64,000 bases of DNA from Opisthorchis felineus (taxonomy: Eukaryota; Platyhelminthes; Trematoda; Opisthorchiida; Opisthorchiidae): positions 1,083,097 to 1,147,096 of the forward strand of contig SJOL01006425.1 of assembly GCA_004794785.1 (NCBI GenBank), in the 5' to 3' direction. The notes below the pieces were generated by a model. The model saw only the letters and a program-made list of their open reading frames with translations, was not told the DNA's origin and made no database searches. The position numbers were made by a program, and so were the translations under genes. Positions 12,801 to 27,800 of this stretch are shown piece by piece (position 1 is the first letter of the stretch; every line of letters begins with the position of its first letter).

Positions 12801-15800
12801 TGGTTGATCAGTGGCATGATGCATGCGCGCAACTGGACGATCTATTTAGTTTGGGCCTGCTAGTTCAACTACCGGCCACCAACCACCTTTCCGCGAGGAA
12901 GACTGAGTCGCTGCAGCTGTCTGGTTTCCCCATCACACTAGGGCGAGTTTTGAAGCGTGGACGGGGTGTGTTTCCCATACTTTTCATTTTTCATCTTACC
13001 CATTTTCGAGGTGGATCATTTCGTCTAATTTTTAGCCTCACAACCTATTTTAACCTCTTTGCAACTACGTCCATTCTATGGGTAACAGAACAGTGTGCAG
13101 CCCGTGAACCAACGAAATGAAGCGTCGTACCAAGATAAACATATGTACAACGAATACTTGTAATCCTTAAGTATATATGTACCTTTAACTTTGTGACATA
13201 ATGTAGACGTGAGGAATATCTCATCAGGCATCTGAAAGCCGTGTGTTTTGATGGCATCTTTTTTAGTATGCCAAAATTTGTCGACATGGCATCGGTTCAT
13301 ACTTCATCCTTTTGAAAACCAACAAGCCATATCACTTCACGTTTTCACCTTGCCACCGTTAACCAGGGTCGTGAACGGACTGTTCTCTTCTGGTTATAAA
13401 GATTCCGCAATGGCGTACCGTGTGGGCTTTATGTTGAATACGAGCTTCCTGAATCAAAACCGTTACCCTCTGCGCGCAGCCTAGAACAGTTCATTGTCAA
13501 TGCATTGATCAAACCACTGCCTCCAATAGATGACTACCTCCCTCGTTCTTCCCATTGCTAATGACCAAAATAAAGGGAAACTAATCTTAACTAAACGGAA
13601 CTGAACTGAACTGCGTTATGTACTTTGATCTCACAATCAATAACTTCATAGGGGTACACCGTTGTCGCAGACACACGCCTGCAGTAAATCTCGGCACAGT
13701 TTCCCTTGTTCCAGATGTTAAGATTGCTGCCGCAACCAAGCTGCTGATTACCGAATCCCTCTATACGTGGGTATTTAAACCAATGTTTTTCAATGTTTTT
13801 TCTCCCGCCCCTTTTACAACATTTCACAGCGTAGAATCCAGGCTCCCAATGGGAGATTTATTTCGGCATAAGAATGGACGAAGCTAGAACGGCATGGAGG
13901 TAACATTTTGACGAATACGACGCATGTACTAGTGGCGTATGCCATAAGTTTCCTTTTACCACATCGCACTTTTATTATTCTCCGTATGATGTGCCAATAT
14001 AAGTTTCGTCGCCTCCTTGAGGAGTGTCTCGCGTCCCTTAATAGTGATGAACTCTCCGGTTGCTGATCAGCGACTTGATTGTTTGCTTATCTCTCACCTT
14101 CCTCCTTCACTCTTTCCGTCCATCTCCGTAATACGACATTTTTTCACACCTCATTTTGTGTGCATCCAGCATGCTTGACCGAGCTGTTCGCCTCGTGGCT
14201 TGTTCGCTGGCAGGTGGACGCCGACAAGTTGGCTGCACTTTACCACACCCTATGCACTTTGCCGTCTAATGCGGAAGAAGGCAGTCAACCCGTAGGAGCG
14301 GAATTGGCCTTAGTTGACTCTGGAAATCTCACACCAGGTGAGCGCTTTATGTTGTTTCTCACTGGACGACACGACGTTATTGTGACGGTCAACATTATTC
14401 ACTGGTTACACACGCCAAACAACCAGGAATCGATTGTCATATGGGGCCGGATGAAATAGGGGAATCTGTAGCCCGCAGTCGTATGTGATAAACTCAGATG
14501 TAATCCTACAAGTGGAGTCTATCTATTCTGGAGAAAGTGAAATATTTCACAGCTTTTTCAGCCCTGTCGAGAACCAGCAACTGTGCACTTCTCACGGCGC
14601 GCTAGAGAAATCCTAACTTGCAGCCTTCCGGAAAAGAGTTTGAACTGTACAATTTAACTGCGCATGGCTAGTCAGTAGTGTATTACTCTTCATCTAACAA
14701 TTCATCAATCGAGAAGCCAGTCCTACCAAGTCGTCTGGTGGGACCTGCATGATGGAACGTGGAGTTATGCTATGTTCCGTTTGCTGTCCCCTCTAGCTGA
14801 ACGGTAGTGTTTGAACTCCTGTGCGGAGGGTTGCGGGCTCAAATCCCTATGGTGATTCGTGAGGTGCGAACTGTTGATAATCTCCAACGTGCATCGTGCT
14901 TCAGGGCTTTTCGACGTAGGCCGAATTCGAAATTTGAAAAAACGATGTCTCCAGTGGTCAAGGTATATTCGTATAATGCTTTTGAGTAGACCTAAACACC
15001 ATCTCTCGCTTTTACAGGATGCTCACCCGAAGCGATCTCGTTTCGGCCTGATATTGGTTACAAATAAAAACACATCACTATATTGTGCTTCTTATCTTTA
15101 ACGGATAAGCGGAGCGTATATAATGGAATCGATGTGGGCGCGTCATGAAGTCTAATTTGCTTGAACTTGGTACTCACCGTTACTAACAAACAGATAACTG
15201 TCTAGTTCATGCTGCGCAACTATTGCTTTGCCGTTGTTACTAGTTCCTGAACTACACTCCAAGCATAACTTGGGATTCCGCTCGGTGCCTATTAATCGCA
15301 TCTTATGCTCGAGATCCCCGTAATAAAGTAGAGAACATCTCTGGCTGTGATTCACTCATTAGGTGTTCTTGCTGACTACAGTCCTAGACAAATAGTTCAA
15401 CCAATTGGTCGCATTTCTTATTCAAAATAGCCAAACAAACGTTCACTGGATGCTTGGCCCATCGCGCCACTATGTCTTCCCACCTGCACACATACACATC
15501 CACTGGATTGCTCTATTCTTCCCTTTGTCACCAGTTTAGATTTCCATGGTTTCTACCTTCAGCGTTTCTCCGTTTTTTCTATTTCAGCTCTGTTTCAGCT
15601 CGTTTACAAACATCTCCCGTTCACACTGGAACTTCATACTGTAATTGCCAGCATTTCGTGGATGTACTATCAAATGTGGCTCAATGAACCAGAGGTAGGA
15701 TTTGTTCAAATGGGAACCTTTCTCTCTATTTTTGGGAGGCTGAGGGCAGGTGGGAACTACTAAATATTGCTAACCTCCCAGACTGTTCTTACCCATTGCA

Positions 15801-18800
15801 ACGTTGAGTACACTTCATTAGCGAAAGACACTCATTTGCATACCAATTTGATTTTGATAGGTGACTCACCTTGAACCCAGCCGAAACTCTCGTTTATGAT
15901 GAGTACACTTCAGTCAGTTTAGGTCGCTCTATCGCAGACCAGAGGAGGTCTGAAGTGTAGGTGATTCACCTCGTTTTGATTGTGTTCGTTGTTGGCTCTC
16001 GGCAGCAAGTGAATACTGACACTATTGCTTTACTAAGCATTCCTCTTATTTTCGTCGACTTGGATCTCAAAGTTTGAAAATCTCCCTCCCCCCCAAAAAA
16101 AAAAATGCTATTTTAAAACTTGGGATTCTCAATTGATTGATGGCTACAGTGACCGTAACATACCAACGAGCTGTACATCTTTGTTTGGAAGTTAGTCCTG
16201 AAGCGCAAGACTTGTTGTTGGTTTTGTGCCACGTCCAATAATAACAATAATAATAATCGTTCGGCTGTAACACCCTTTCGGTGCCTAGCTACCACGCCAC
16301 CAGAAAGGAAGCATGGGGGATGAACTACTGCTAGGCTGCTCAAGTTTAAATAGAAGTATTCGAGATGCAGAGGTTGGATTCGAACCGCGGACATTCCGGT
16401 CAGTAAGCGCGCGCGTTAACCAGTGAGTTATTTTGAGTTTACTCATCTCCTTACCACCTCAGTGTGTTTACTCAATTGTTTTACTGCGGCTTGCCCCGTG
16501 TTAGGATGAGCAGGCTCCATAGATATCGTAGATTGCCGTTCCTCATGCGCAGCGACCAGTCTGCGCTATTCTAGTTCAATGTTGTTTCTAGCTCGGAACA
16601 CCATAAGCTGTATGAAACCCTAAACGGTCGACGTCAACCCGGCTCCATTGACGAAACCCACTTTGATACAATTTTATTTGCTCCGATCCCAAACTCTATG
16701 TCTCGTCATATTCTCCTTCAGAATTCTCGACATTTGTATCAATCCATCGAGTTTTTGAGTCGACTGAATTCGGCCGGAGCTTTGATTTCTCAAGGTCTGG
16801 CTACCCTGATGTGGCAAGGTCGTCTGCGGTTTTGGTACGGCAAGTGTGTGAATGCGTTACGGGGCACAAATCAACTGGTAAGCTGTTTCGGTCTCAGTAC
16901 AAAGCGTTGCCTACGACTAATTCAGTCTCATGGTTTTTTCTTGTTTCCGAGTAGGGCTAGTCAATTGGTATGTTAGTCTGTTGCACAGGAAACTCATCTG
17001 TTTCCGCATCTCCTTCCCCAAACAAATACTGATCCAAGGACATTGAAAATTCAGGAAACGATAATTTCATTTCGCGCAAGTACGGATGGATGAACGTACA
17101 AACAAAATTCGAACTATCCTTCTTTTTTATCGTACTTTCCCTACCGGCAAAAGGGACTTCATTTGCAATACACACTCATCAATAGTCATTTTAGTGACCC
17201 AGGCCATCCGACGTAGAGCAGATGTAACACATGTCATGACTCGATACGTGATCAGTCCTAATTGTCCGTTTGTGTATTCCTTCTACTGTGTTATGACGTT
17301 AGCCCTTTCTGGGTGACATCGATAACCGGGCTAAGATTGGTATCCTGACGCCTTCGACATCAACTGGTGGTGGCCGGATCTCGTAGAATGGGCAGTGAAG
17401 CGAGAGTCAACCGGTCTGGAATCGTGATTTTCTTGAAAGTACTCTCTTCGCTGGGGGTTGACCTTGACCCTTAACTTTGTAGGGTAGACACTAAGTTGTT
17501 AGAAGTAAAGCCATCCATTGTCACCGTGTTGTATTAACATAATAACGATATAAGGCTGACAATTTGGTTTTCACATGAACCCCAGGTGAATCTCTCGCTT
17601 ATGATGCTCATCTTCAGTGTGTTACGTCTGTACAACAATATAGTGTCCTTGTCATTAGTCGCCTTGTTGAATGAATTTGACGATATATGCCTTTAGTGCT
17701 TGGTAAATTTGGTGATGCACGGAGAGATGCAACAATTTGAGGGTACAGAACACTTTTAGGGCACGATTCCACTCGGTTGGTTTTGATTTCTACGACAGAT
17801 TGCTGTTCTTTTTCAATCCTGTGGAACGTCCCATTTCCTTGTTGATTCCAGCGTCGTTGGGCGCAAGCTCGTTGGAGGAAACTTTGAAACGTTCTGGAGC
17901 CTATCTAATTCGAAGTTGAAATTTCACGGAACTAGTCGCATGAGTATTTTATCAACATCTTCCGGCAGGGTTAAACTTGCAAGCCGTCCTAAACTTGATA
18001 AGGGCCAAACTTTTGAAAACACTCTTTTGCTGTGGTGCTTCAGATAGCTACCAAAGCCCCGTAAGCAAAAAGCACATGTAATTTTAGGTTCTCGATCACG
18101 AAACCATTACATGAAGTGTGGTGTTTGACGAAGCAGAAAAATCTTGAGCTGAGGAGCAGCATATGCACTTTTCGACCTGCCTTCTCGGAATCATCTCTCT
18201 TGGAACGTACTTTATCTATTTTAACAAATACTTTTGGGACCTGGCCATTTCGCTTTCTTCCTGGAGCCACAATCTCCTCAGCACACCCTCTTGGAGAGCA
18301 GTGCTCTACTTGAACAACACTCATGAGCTAGAAGACCTCAAATAGGTCTGGTGAGATGTCATTGTCTAACTGTCTGCCCTCCGCAGAAATTCAGACATTG
18401 TTTTGCATTCTCACGTAACTGTCTTCGGTCGAAGTATCCATAGCATTACTGGACTCCCAAGACACATGCCCCAAGGTACATCCAGGATGTACCGAACAAT
18501 GTGCGGGCCCTTCAGGTCGAAGTTAAAGGTCATCTACTTTTTCCTGATTGTTTTTGGCTCTTGTCTGTTTTTGCCGTTCATGTGTATCATAACAACCCAC
18601 TGTTGGATTTTACCTTCTCCCCTTTTTTCAGCCATCGAAGGACCATGAGTTGAAGAATATATCGATCCTTCTGATGAAATTTATGACAGTCTATGGGAAT
18701 GTGAGTTATTCGTGCTTTATGGTATCGATTGGAGCTTTTGTCGTTCTTGCAATGCAAATCTAGCATTTATGTAGCTCCTCTCATGTGAAAAACGCTTGCG

Positions 18801-21800
18801 TCACTCAGCGGCTGGTGCTACTAAGGTTCTTGTTAAATTCCGGCCTAATTACGGTAAATAAAGCTTCCAAGACTGGGAATGTATGTGTGCGCAGGTCGTG
18901 AACAGTGTCCTCTGTTCAACATAGCAAAAAGACAAACAATCTTTGTGCGGGCTCGTTGCATACCCAAAAAATTATACACACAGGTGTATCGGTCAGTGGA
19001 TGCCCCTTAAATGCTCGGTGTTCGTAAACTATTGGAGACATGGACGAACGACAGAACCTACCTTAAAGCTCGGTGTTGTTGGCCTGCGTCCACCGGTTCA
19101 CGAGTAAATCAGACCACAATCAGCAATGATATAACCGGACTTACTGTTACCCAGTCAAGAAATGTTCGATACCCTTAACTAAACCATATAACCTCAGGTT
19201 TCAAGGGAAAAGTCCGCCCAACAGCACCCTGACGACGTCTCTTCGAATGGTGATGAGAAGTCTGTGAACTGATTTCAACGTTCAGTGAATAGACTGCCAC
19301 GATGGTACTTTTAAGTTTGATCTTTTGGTCTCGTGAGTTAGATGTGGTCCCAGTTCGTTCTTGGACATCACTTTGGACGTATGTGGAGTTAAACTCTCAC
19401 TTGCAACGTGAAACTTAAATATCTCTCTCGCTTATAGTACTGTCCAACCGAATGTGCCGCACCAAAGCCCCTGATGTCTCAGTTGAGCTGATAATCAAGA
19501 TATCTAAGTATTTCCCCCGACGTGATACTGCTCATAGGGTTGATGAAAACCCTTTGCTAACCCATTACGTCGCTCATTAGAGCCTAACCGAAAATAATTT
19601 CCCCCAAACTGTAGCATTTTGTGCATCCAAACTTCTGAGCGCTCAGTTCTAGTATGCCTGCACATTTCAGTGCTTGGTTAACAATTTTTCGTTTAAGTGG
19701 ACGAAATTGCAAAGTCACCAAAACCTCGAAATAGTAGGACGTTTGTTATCTTTAGTTTCCATGATGCGAAAATCCGAAAGCTTAGCGATGCACTGCCTTT
19801 TCATCATGAGGACGAGTGCTTACAGACTTTTTAATATCCATAGCGATAAATTACCAAACACGCATGTTTGTATAAAAAGTTGCCCACATAAGCCTCGGAT
19901 CACTTGATTTTCCGAGCCGGAAAAATACGTCAGAACTGTTCGTCATTATCTGAACATTCTCAGATGCTGAATTATACATGTGCTCACGCACATTGCGTGG
20001 TTATAAGGTCAGCGATTAGGAAATCTGGGCAGAAAGCGCGGTTGTAGTGCGTAGTACCTGGTGTTTGTCCTGAAAATGTCATCGTATCACTGTGAAGCCG
20101 GGTAATAGTGCCTTTTGTCTTGTGTTGCCGAACCGTAACAAGTTGATATTCACTGTTCAGTTTAGCCAGGGTGATGACGCTATCAGAACATGAACAGAGC
20201 GTTCCAACCAAATGATACCAAGGTAGTTATAGACATGGAACTCGTTGCCCTGTTTATCAAGAGATCATATTACCTGTCAGTCACCACGAACAACAATGTC
20301 AGTAACAAAACAATGAACGTATGCTTGTTTCCTAGCAGATTTGTTTACATGACACAATTGTGCCCTTCGTGTATGTGATGGGCATACCAGGTATGCCACA
20401 TTAAGGAGCGGCAGGTTTTCGCAGCTCCATAACGCAAACAGAAGGTACGATATTTTCCAGTCATTCAGATTATTCCATAAACATGCATACACACTTTTAC
20501 TATGCTATTACGATAATTTACGCTGTTGCGAAACTGCCGCAACTCTGGAATATGGGAAAACCTGGAATAACCCACGTCACCTGCAACGGTGAACACTCAA
20601 TTTGATTCAATAGTTCACCTACTGCGATGTTGACAGTAGTCCATAATTAATCCACTCGATGATTCGACATCACCGAAGGCTTTCCCTAAGCTGTCTCAAA
20701 ACGCGAGGGATTCCCTTGACATAACACACTATTATAAGGCTGCTGAAAGCTCTCCGATCACTGGCTCGGGGATTGTGCCTATCTGATGAGTCCCAAAAAT
20801 GGCGAATTGGGTATGATGAGCGTCGAAGAGTCTGTGTTATGTCAAGAATATCCAATATCGCGCCAGCTGGAACCTGACTCGGCCTTTGTACAGCACAGTT
20901 GGTTGAAGAATATCGTAGACGAGAGATTCAGCTGAATCACTCGCCAGCACCAATGTAGTTTTCAAACGAGTGTACTTCGTCAATTACGAGAGATTCTCGT
21001 CCTTAAGTACACAGTTGGCGCATCTGATCTAGTTTTCACCAGCCTTACGAATTACCTAGTTGATTCCGGAACGATGGAACTGCAGCGCGGTAACCAGAAC
21101 TTTGTTCGTCGCAATCTCTAGTCTCACATCAGCCGTAAGATAAATATCTGCAGGTTGCAACACAAGGTGAACAGGCATCCAAAGGTCAACGCAAAGATAT
21201 CAATTTACTTATCAAGTTTATTCATGAACTCTCAGAACAAACAATAAATCCGTTAGCCTTGTAAAAAGACAAAGAGAAAAGTTCAATTCCCTGCAAAAAA
21301 TCCGTTCGTTATGTCGCAAAAATAACATAGAAATTACACCAATCAACACCACCAAGAAAGCCAGCAGCCGGCTGAGCGACGACAGCGAATAGGCATAAGT
21401 CTCAACTTTTCGGTTGTCCTCCGTCCTTGACTTTACAGTTATGGTCTACCAGTCGACCATATTGATGATTTTAACACTTGACCTCCTGTTCATCCTCCAG
21501 TCTTATTGCCTCGGGTTTTCACCAGTTACAAAGAGTTCACTTGATCACACTTTGGCCCAGCGCGGACCACTTGTGGCATCACCTATTGTACGCTAGGGTC
21601 CATCAGCTTATTTCGACGTGATAGGCAGATACAGAAACCGACATTAGCCCACTGTGTAGCTTCCTGCTGATCATCGCCTGTTGGTGTTCTCGGGTAGAGT
21701 GTCAGTGTATGTACAATTTGTTACGTGAACCCCTTTTTTGAGCACCTATTACGTACTACACATCGACTTGATTAAGCTATTCGACTTCTGTGATATCTCG

Positions 21801-24800
21801 TTGATTTTGGATATTCTACGAACAATTCAAAGTTTCATGGGCCTGGGATTACGTGTTCCAGTCTTTCCACTTTTGATGTTCCCGGGCTTATCCCATCAGT
21901 CTAACTTGGCTTGACAGACTAGTCTGTTCGATAGCTGAAAATATATTAGTTGCGCACTCTGATGATTGATTACTACAATAAAAGTACACAATAAGCAAGC
22001 GAATGATGTCCTTACTTTCGTTTTGTTTGAAAAAAGATCTGTTGAAAACACTCGACAATGTATTTGTCTGCTTCTTGTCCACTTCCTGTTATTACACAAT
22101 TACGCGATAATGTGTTGTACCCAATGTGCTCGGACTGGTTTGTTGAACTATTTTTGTCTTCTTCCCGAAGGTAATACCGTAAAAACAGCTGTTTGCCACT
22201 TCAGCAACGACCCGTAATGCACATTGCACAACTGATTCACAGCAGCCGTCTGAACAGTCACACTCAGATTTAATTAATTTTGTTAGTTTATGCGAAACAC
22301 GAGGCACATGACCCGAAGGTCGTTCGTATGAGAACCAACGGCCATTCATCTTCTGGGACCAGGTGCATGTACGAAACCTCGTAGCACCGTATACTGGTGT
22401 TTCTCCTTGTTCTAGCTTTTCCTTGGCAGACAACAGGCAGAATTTCTATTTCGACAAATACACTCATTTGCAAACAAATTTGGTTTCTCGGGAGACGAAA
22501 AACCAAATTTGTTTGCAAATGAGTGTATTTGTCGAGATCAGCCCAATTTGGGTTCAAGTAGAACATAAGGTTGACGGAAACTCGGGGACTGCGCCTACCT
22601 GATGAGCCCGGAGGGGAAGGGCGAAACCGGTCGTGGGCTGTTGAAAATGTTCAGCAACCTTATGAGTAGTGTATTACGAAAATTTCTATTGTTTAGGCTA
22701 CGCGCTGACCGACCACGCGTGTACCGATGTACTAAGTAGTGGTCATAGTCGCATTTACGTTAAATGATACTAAATTCACTGGGCCAACCCGAAGTAATTC
22801 AAGGCCAACAGGATACTGAGCGTAGCTGATTGCGCGTACTGAGTGTGGCCTCATAGCCCATCTAGCCTGTTTCTGAGCTTTTGTTTCTTTATAGTTGTAA
22901 ACACAATAATATCGGGCGTGCAAACTTTTCTTCGTTGATGTTAGAAACCTTCAAACACTCGTGTCTGGTCTTCCGACTGCTTTTTTTAATTGTGCTTTTA
23001 CATCCCGTTCCGTTGTCAGTTACGGGTCTGTATCTTGTCCCACTACGATGTAACTGTTCTGTCTGCCACTACCCAACGTCAGTCTAGAAACACCATTCTG
23101 ATGTTGTGCACATGCATCCTCTCGCTTCCTTAGGCCTGCGGCAAAGCTGAAGTTGTTCCTGTCTTTTCTGTGGAGCGTGAATGGAATACAGACACCACAG
23201 AAGTGCCAGAGGATGCCCAACTATGGAGAGACGATAATAGGGATATGTCTGCCGACCCGTTTGGCCCCGCCAGGAATCCGCGTGACCAGGACTCCACATC
23301 CAGCCTTGGTCGGACGCTGATTGCCGAGATAGCAGTCAACCAGCCCGTGCCGGATATACGCTCAATTGCCTCTTGGGAACAAGCTGTAATTGTGGTGAGT
23401 GCGATGAATGTCTTTGGTCGTCCACTGAGACCGAAGCGTCGGCAACAATTACGCCTGGAGCCGGATATGCATACTACTCAACAATATTATGAACCCGAAA
23501 ACTTCTTTGTACCGCAGGTAAATGGATCCTAGTGTATAGCCACATCGCTTCTATCTCCACAGCCGTTTTCCCACTCAAGCAAACCTTATCCTTTATCTAA
23601 CATTGCTGGTAAGGTGGGTTGCAAATAACTATACGAACTTTCCTGTCTTTGTGTTTAGGACTCCAGTCCAATCACTCTTAGTTTCAATCCAAATTGGATA
23701 AGCGCATCGCTCGACCAGGAAGTCGATGTTGCTTTAGATAATCGAAGACGGTTTTTCTTATCTTGGTTGACGGAACAAGCCGTGTCTAGTTACAAGACCT
23801 CAATGAATTCCCTAGCCTCGACTCGACTGTCCCCTTGTCTCTCGTCGAACGTGGTGGCTGGTGATTGGACCTCAAGTCCTCTTGAACTGTACAAGCTTTT
23901 CACCTCAGCGTTGGTTACCTTGGCTCGTCGCTGGGGCTATTCCAAAGATATGGCTCTCAGTCAACACGTGCTTGCTCTGTTCGAGTCCAATCTTGACGAT
24001 CAGGCGGAACTGGTAAGATTGACAAATGCGATATTAGCTCACTTCCCCATTTGTAGATGGCTACAAGTTTTGATCATTATGTTTTAGTGTTGAAGCCGCG
24101 CTCCACTTCTAATTCTGTCTTCTGCTAGGCTGGCTAGTTATGCTGCCTTCCGCCTTGTACGGGTTGATAATTTTCAGTCGTAATCCAATCACGCCAGTCT
24201 CCCTAGCAAGTTGCCTTACTGTAGACTACTTTGACTTCGTCCCATGATTGAAAACGTGGGACAAGCGAACGGTTTGTTGATTGATCAGGTGGTCGTTGAT
24301 CTGTTCGCCGAGCTTAATAATTAGCTTGCAAACGTTTGGTCACCAAGCGAGGTGATATCATCAGTGCGCGGTTGGATGGGTAGTTCCTCCCTACCTGCTT
24401 AAGTTAATATGGTTGTCAAAGACCAGCTGATATACATTATGGTGATCGGCTGACGGGAACACACCTTCATTGGAATCAAATTGGTCCGTTTCCTGTTGTG
24501 TTGCGTTGTGGTCTTGAATTCGATTGCTTGGGACATGAACTATCCAACGCTCTAATCGAATCCAGGGAATACAGACCACGACGCAACACAACTAGAAACG
24601 GACCAGTTTGATTCCGAGGAAGGTGTGTTCCCGTCAGCCGATCACCATAATGTATATCAGCCGGTCTTTGACAACTCAAGCAGGTAAGGAGGAACTACCC
24701 ATCCAACCGCGCACTGATGAGGCTACCTCGCTTGGCGACCAAACGTTTGCAAACTAATTGTCAAGCTCGGCGAACAGATCAACAGTCACCTGATCAACCA

Positions 24801-27800
24801 ACGATGAACACGCCATAGCTACAAATATTCCGATACATTATCAAGCGAATGGTTTGTCTCATCCCCCACCAGCCCACCTCTCAACTAACTGCAACTCTTC
24901 GGTCATATCTGGGACCAAAATCTTGGTAACCTTATGGTTACATGACCATTGCCGAGTCTTGGAAATCAATATGCGTGAGCCTCTGTTTGCTTTACAGTGC
25001 TCCCTCTCTAATACAACCTCGAAAGAAAAATGGGATTCCGGCAGTGATATGCTTTACGATTGACGCAAACAGCCAGTCGGTAGTATTATATAGGGTCATT
25101 TGAGGGAGTTTTGAAAAATCGATACTTTTCAGCTTAAAGTGCAGTAACGTACGAAACATACGTAGCCTTATCGTTCAGTGTGTATACTGTCTGTGAAACA
25201 CACCAGCTTAGTCATTTGCAACAGCAACCCATTGTTCTGTCAACAGCCTGTACATCTAGACATGCGTACCTCACACAATGCGTTAACTCACAGCTGGATT
25301 TGTCCACATTGTATGGTGGTGGTGGTGGGCGTTCGATAATTGTTGAAAGCAGCTTATTACAAATAAATCGCTTCTGTGAATGATATACCCTAAAACTTGT
25401 AGAAGTAATCGCATGGAGAGCGTGTTGAACAATCTGGTCGACGACTGTTTCGCTGTATATCGAGTCGAGCTTGGCTGTCAGTGTAGTTAGATTATGCTAA
25501 ACCTATTTTTCTCTTTCCTAATAGCCAGTTTTATTTCATTGTACGTACTTGATGCGACTCGTCTCGCTGTCCTTGCTGCAACTTTGTGTACGGCACACCG
25601 TTGATGTCCACTGTCGCACATGACTTGGATCTTCTGGTCATTCGTTATTTTAAGTGTCAGACAGAATCGCCAAACACGTTGTGGCAGCGGTAACGTCAAC
25701 TGAATACACATGTTCCTTGGATTTTTGCCCTCCGTTATCGGCCGGACAACTTTCGACACTCTTTCTCACTGAATTTCGGAGTGCTCTATTCCAAAAACTC
25801 TAACAGGTACCACACGAGAGGTAAGGCTCAAGGCCCATTTGGCTGTTGACTAGTGTACCCAAGAAATGTTGGTTTACGGGGGGAAATCTGCAACTCCCAT
25901 AAGCCGCCCAATACACCATCAAACTTGAAAATTTTCTTCAGATCCTGTACTGTTGTGCGAATAGCCTAGTGCCTAGTTGGACTACCTTTATCACTTAAGG
26001 CGTACATATTAGTTAGTTTCCAGTTTCCAATCGCTCTTCATAAACACTGGTAATAAAGACCATCAAGTTTTGCTGCACTATCACTTGACCATATCTGCCC
26101 CTGTTCCCGTCCTACTCTTTAATACCGTTTCCAGCCTACATCTGGAAGAATCCTTTTAGTTTTAACTGTTACGTCACCGAGTTATTCTCCCTTTCTTTCT
26201 CAACGATCTAGTATTTATCTCAGTTACAAAATCCCGCCAACTTATCCACGAGACTTCTTCTGATTGTTGGTCAGCGTGTGGCATGGCAGTGTTTTGGGCA
26301 TTCGGTAACTACCTCCGACCAGCTGCGCTGGCGTGCCTGCGTTCCTTTCGAGTTGGAATCTTGGCTTCGCGGACTGTTGCCTGTAAGTTATCAAACCGTT
26401 TCACATAAATCTATCGACTCTCAGCGGATGCTTGAACTGGAATGACATGCGTTTTCATGCAATGAAGTCTCCTCACTCCAATGAGCTACAAAATTTCCTC
26501 CCCCAGACACCGCTTCGAAGTGTGTGGAAATCAATTTCAACTTGACTAATCAAATTAGTTTTCGTGTACTCTGGTTCCGGTTTTTCCTAATACGTTAGCC
26601 ACAATATTACGACTCATCGCTGGCTGGTTATAAACACTGGCTCCACTATGGAGAAACACCTCCAGAATCTCCGGTACTATATGTAAGTTCGAAGTAATCG
26701 CCATAAAACACCATTCGGTCCATCATAAACGAGAGATTCAGCTGGGTTCGGTTGAGCCTCCCGTCAAAACCAAATCCGTGTGAAAATGGGACAATTTATC
26801 GAAATGTTCCCAATTCGGGTTATAAGGTTGATGGAAACTCGTGAACTGCCCCTATGTGATGAGCCCCAATAAAGGCGAGGCCGGTCGTGGGCTGTCGAAG
26901 TGTTTCCAGTAACCTTATGAGTAATATACTGTGGCGTTTAGACTACTCGGTCACTTTTATCTCCGTTGGTTATCCAGGGTCAAGAAGCAGAGCATACGTT
27001 GGCGACAAGTTATTCCTTCCTCTCGAAACTGTCCTTGTGTACAAGTACATTTCCATTCACGTCTTTCTCATAGATTTCACCACATTTGCTTGTCGTCCGC
27101 CATGCACTATCGAACAATGGCCCACCGAGTTGATTTTACACACATCTTCACGCTCGCTTTCCGAATACACGCCCTATCACGTGTTTTTGCGCACATGTTT
27201 ACCTTTAAGCCATATCGAATTGATGTTTCCTCTGAGCACGCTGTTTCCACATCGTTTTTGCGACATCGAGTCTTTTGAATCGCACAAACCTATGCAACAC
27301 TTGAGATGTGGACTATCTCAATTTGAGGATTTTACCTGTTTCTCTCTGACTTTAAACAAACCGTTGATGTGTCTCAAGTCCTTGTCATTATTGGCTTTTG
27401 ATTCCGCGCATCAATCAGTTGGACTTCCTACAATAGGCTACGTAATCTACACAAGTAGTTGGCCATCCCAGTGACGCCATCACACAGTCTTAGCTGATAT
27501 GATTATCTTCAAGATGGATACGGGCCTTACGAAAGACTGCGAGACCTGGAGCCAAGCGAAACCGATGGTGGTATGATAAGTTGGTGAGGATTCATCCACT
27601 CAGTATTCTGACTTCACTCAGGCTTTACGTAGAGTTTTTGTGTATAAGGGACACTGTAATAGAAAATAAGGTAAAATAATATGATATACTATCCTAACCC
27701 GAATAGTATGGATCACCATTGTAAGTACCTGATGTTATTTTGGGCCTCAAGGGAGACCATCAGAGTCAGAAATTGAGCGACACAGTGTAGGAGTCACTGA

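Larger units (their letters stand above)
18701..23133 (+). other. RAB3GAP2 intron, 4.4 kb
   Basis: It contains three copies of repeat B (about 19415-19560, 20725-20960, 22435-22680), the last with a perfect hairpin. Nothing else recognised. Confidence 0.6.

Noticed and set aside
18040..18525. Open frames on both strands, and a possible pair of RAB3GAP2 exons (about 18103-18298 and 18393-18527)
   Set aside because: They could be joined in frame, but only with weak donors (CA|GTGCTC and AAG|GTCATC). The human protein runs directly from the exon 8 block to the exon 9 block, so they are not needed.
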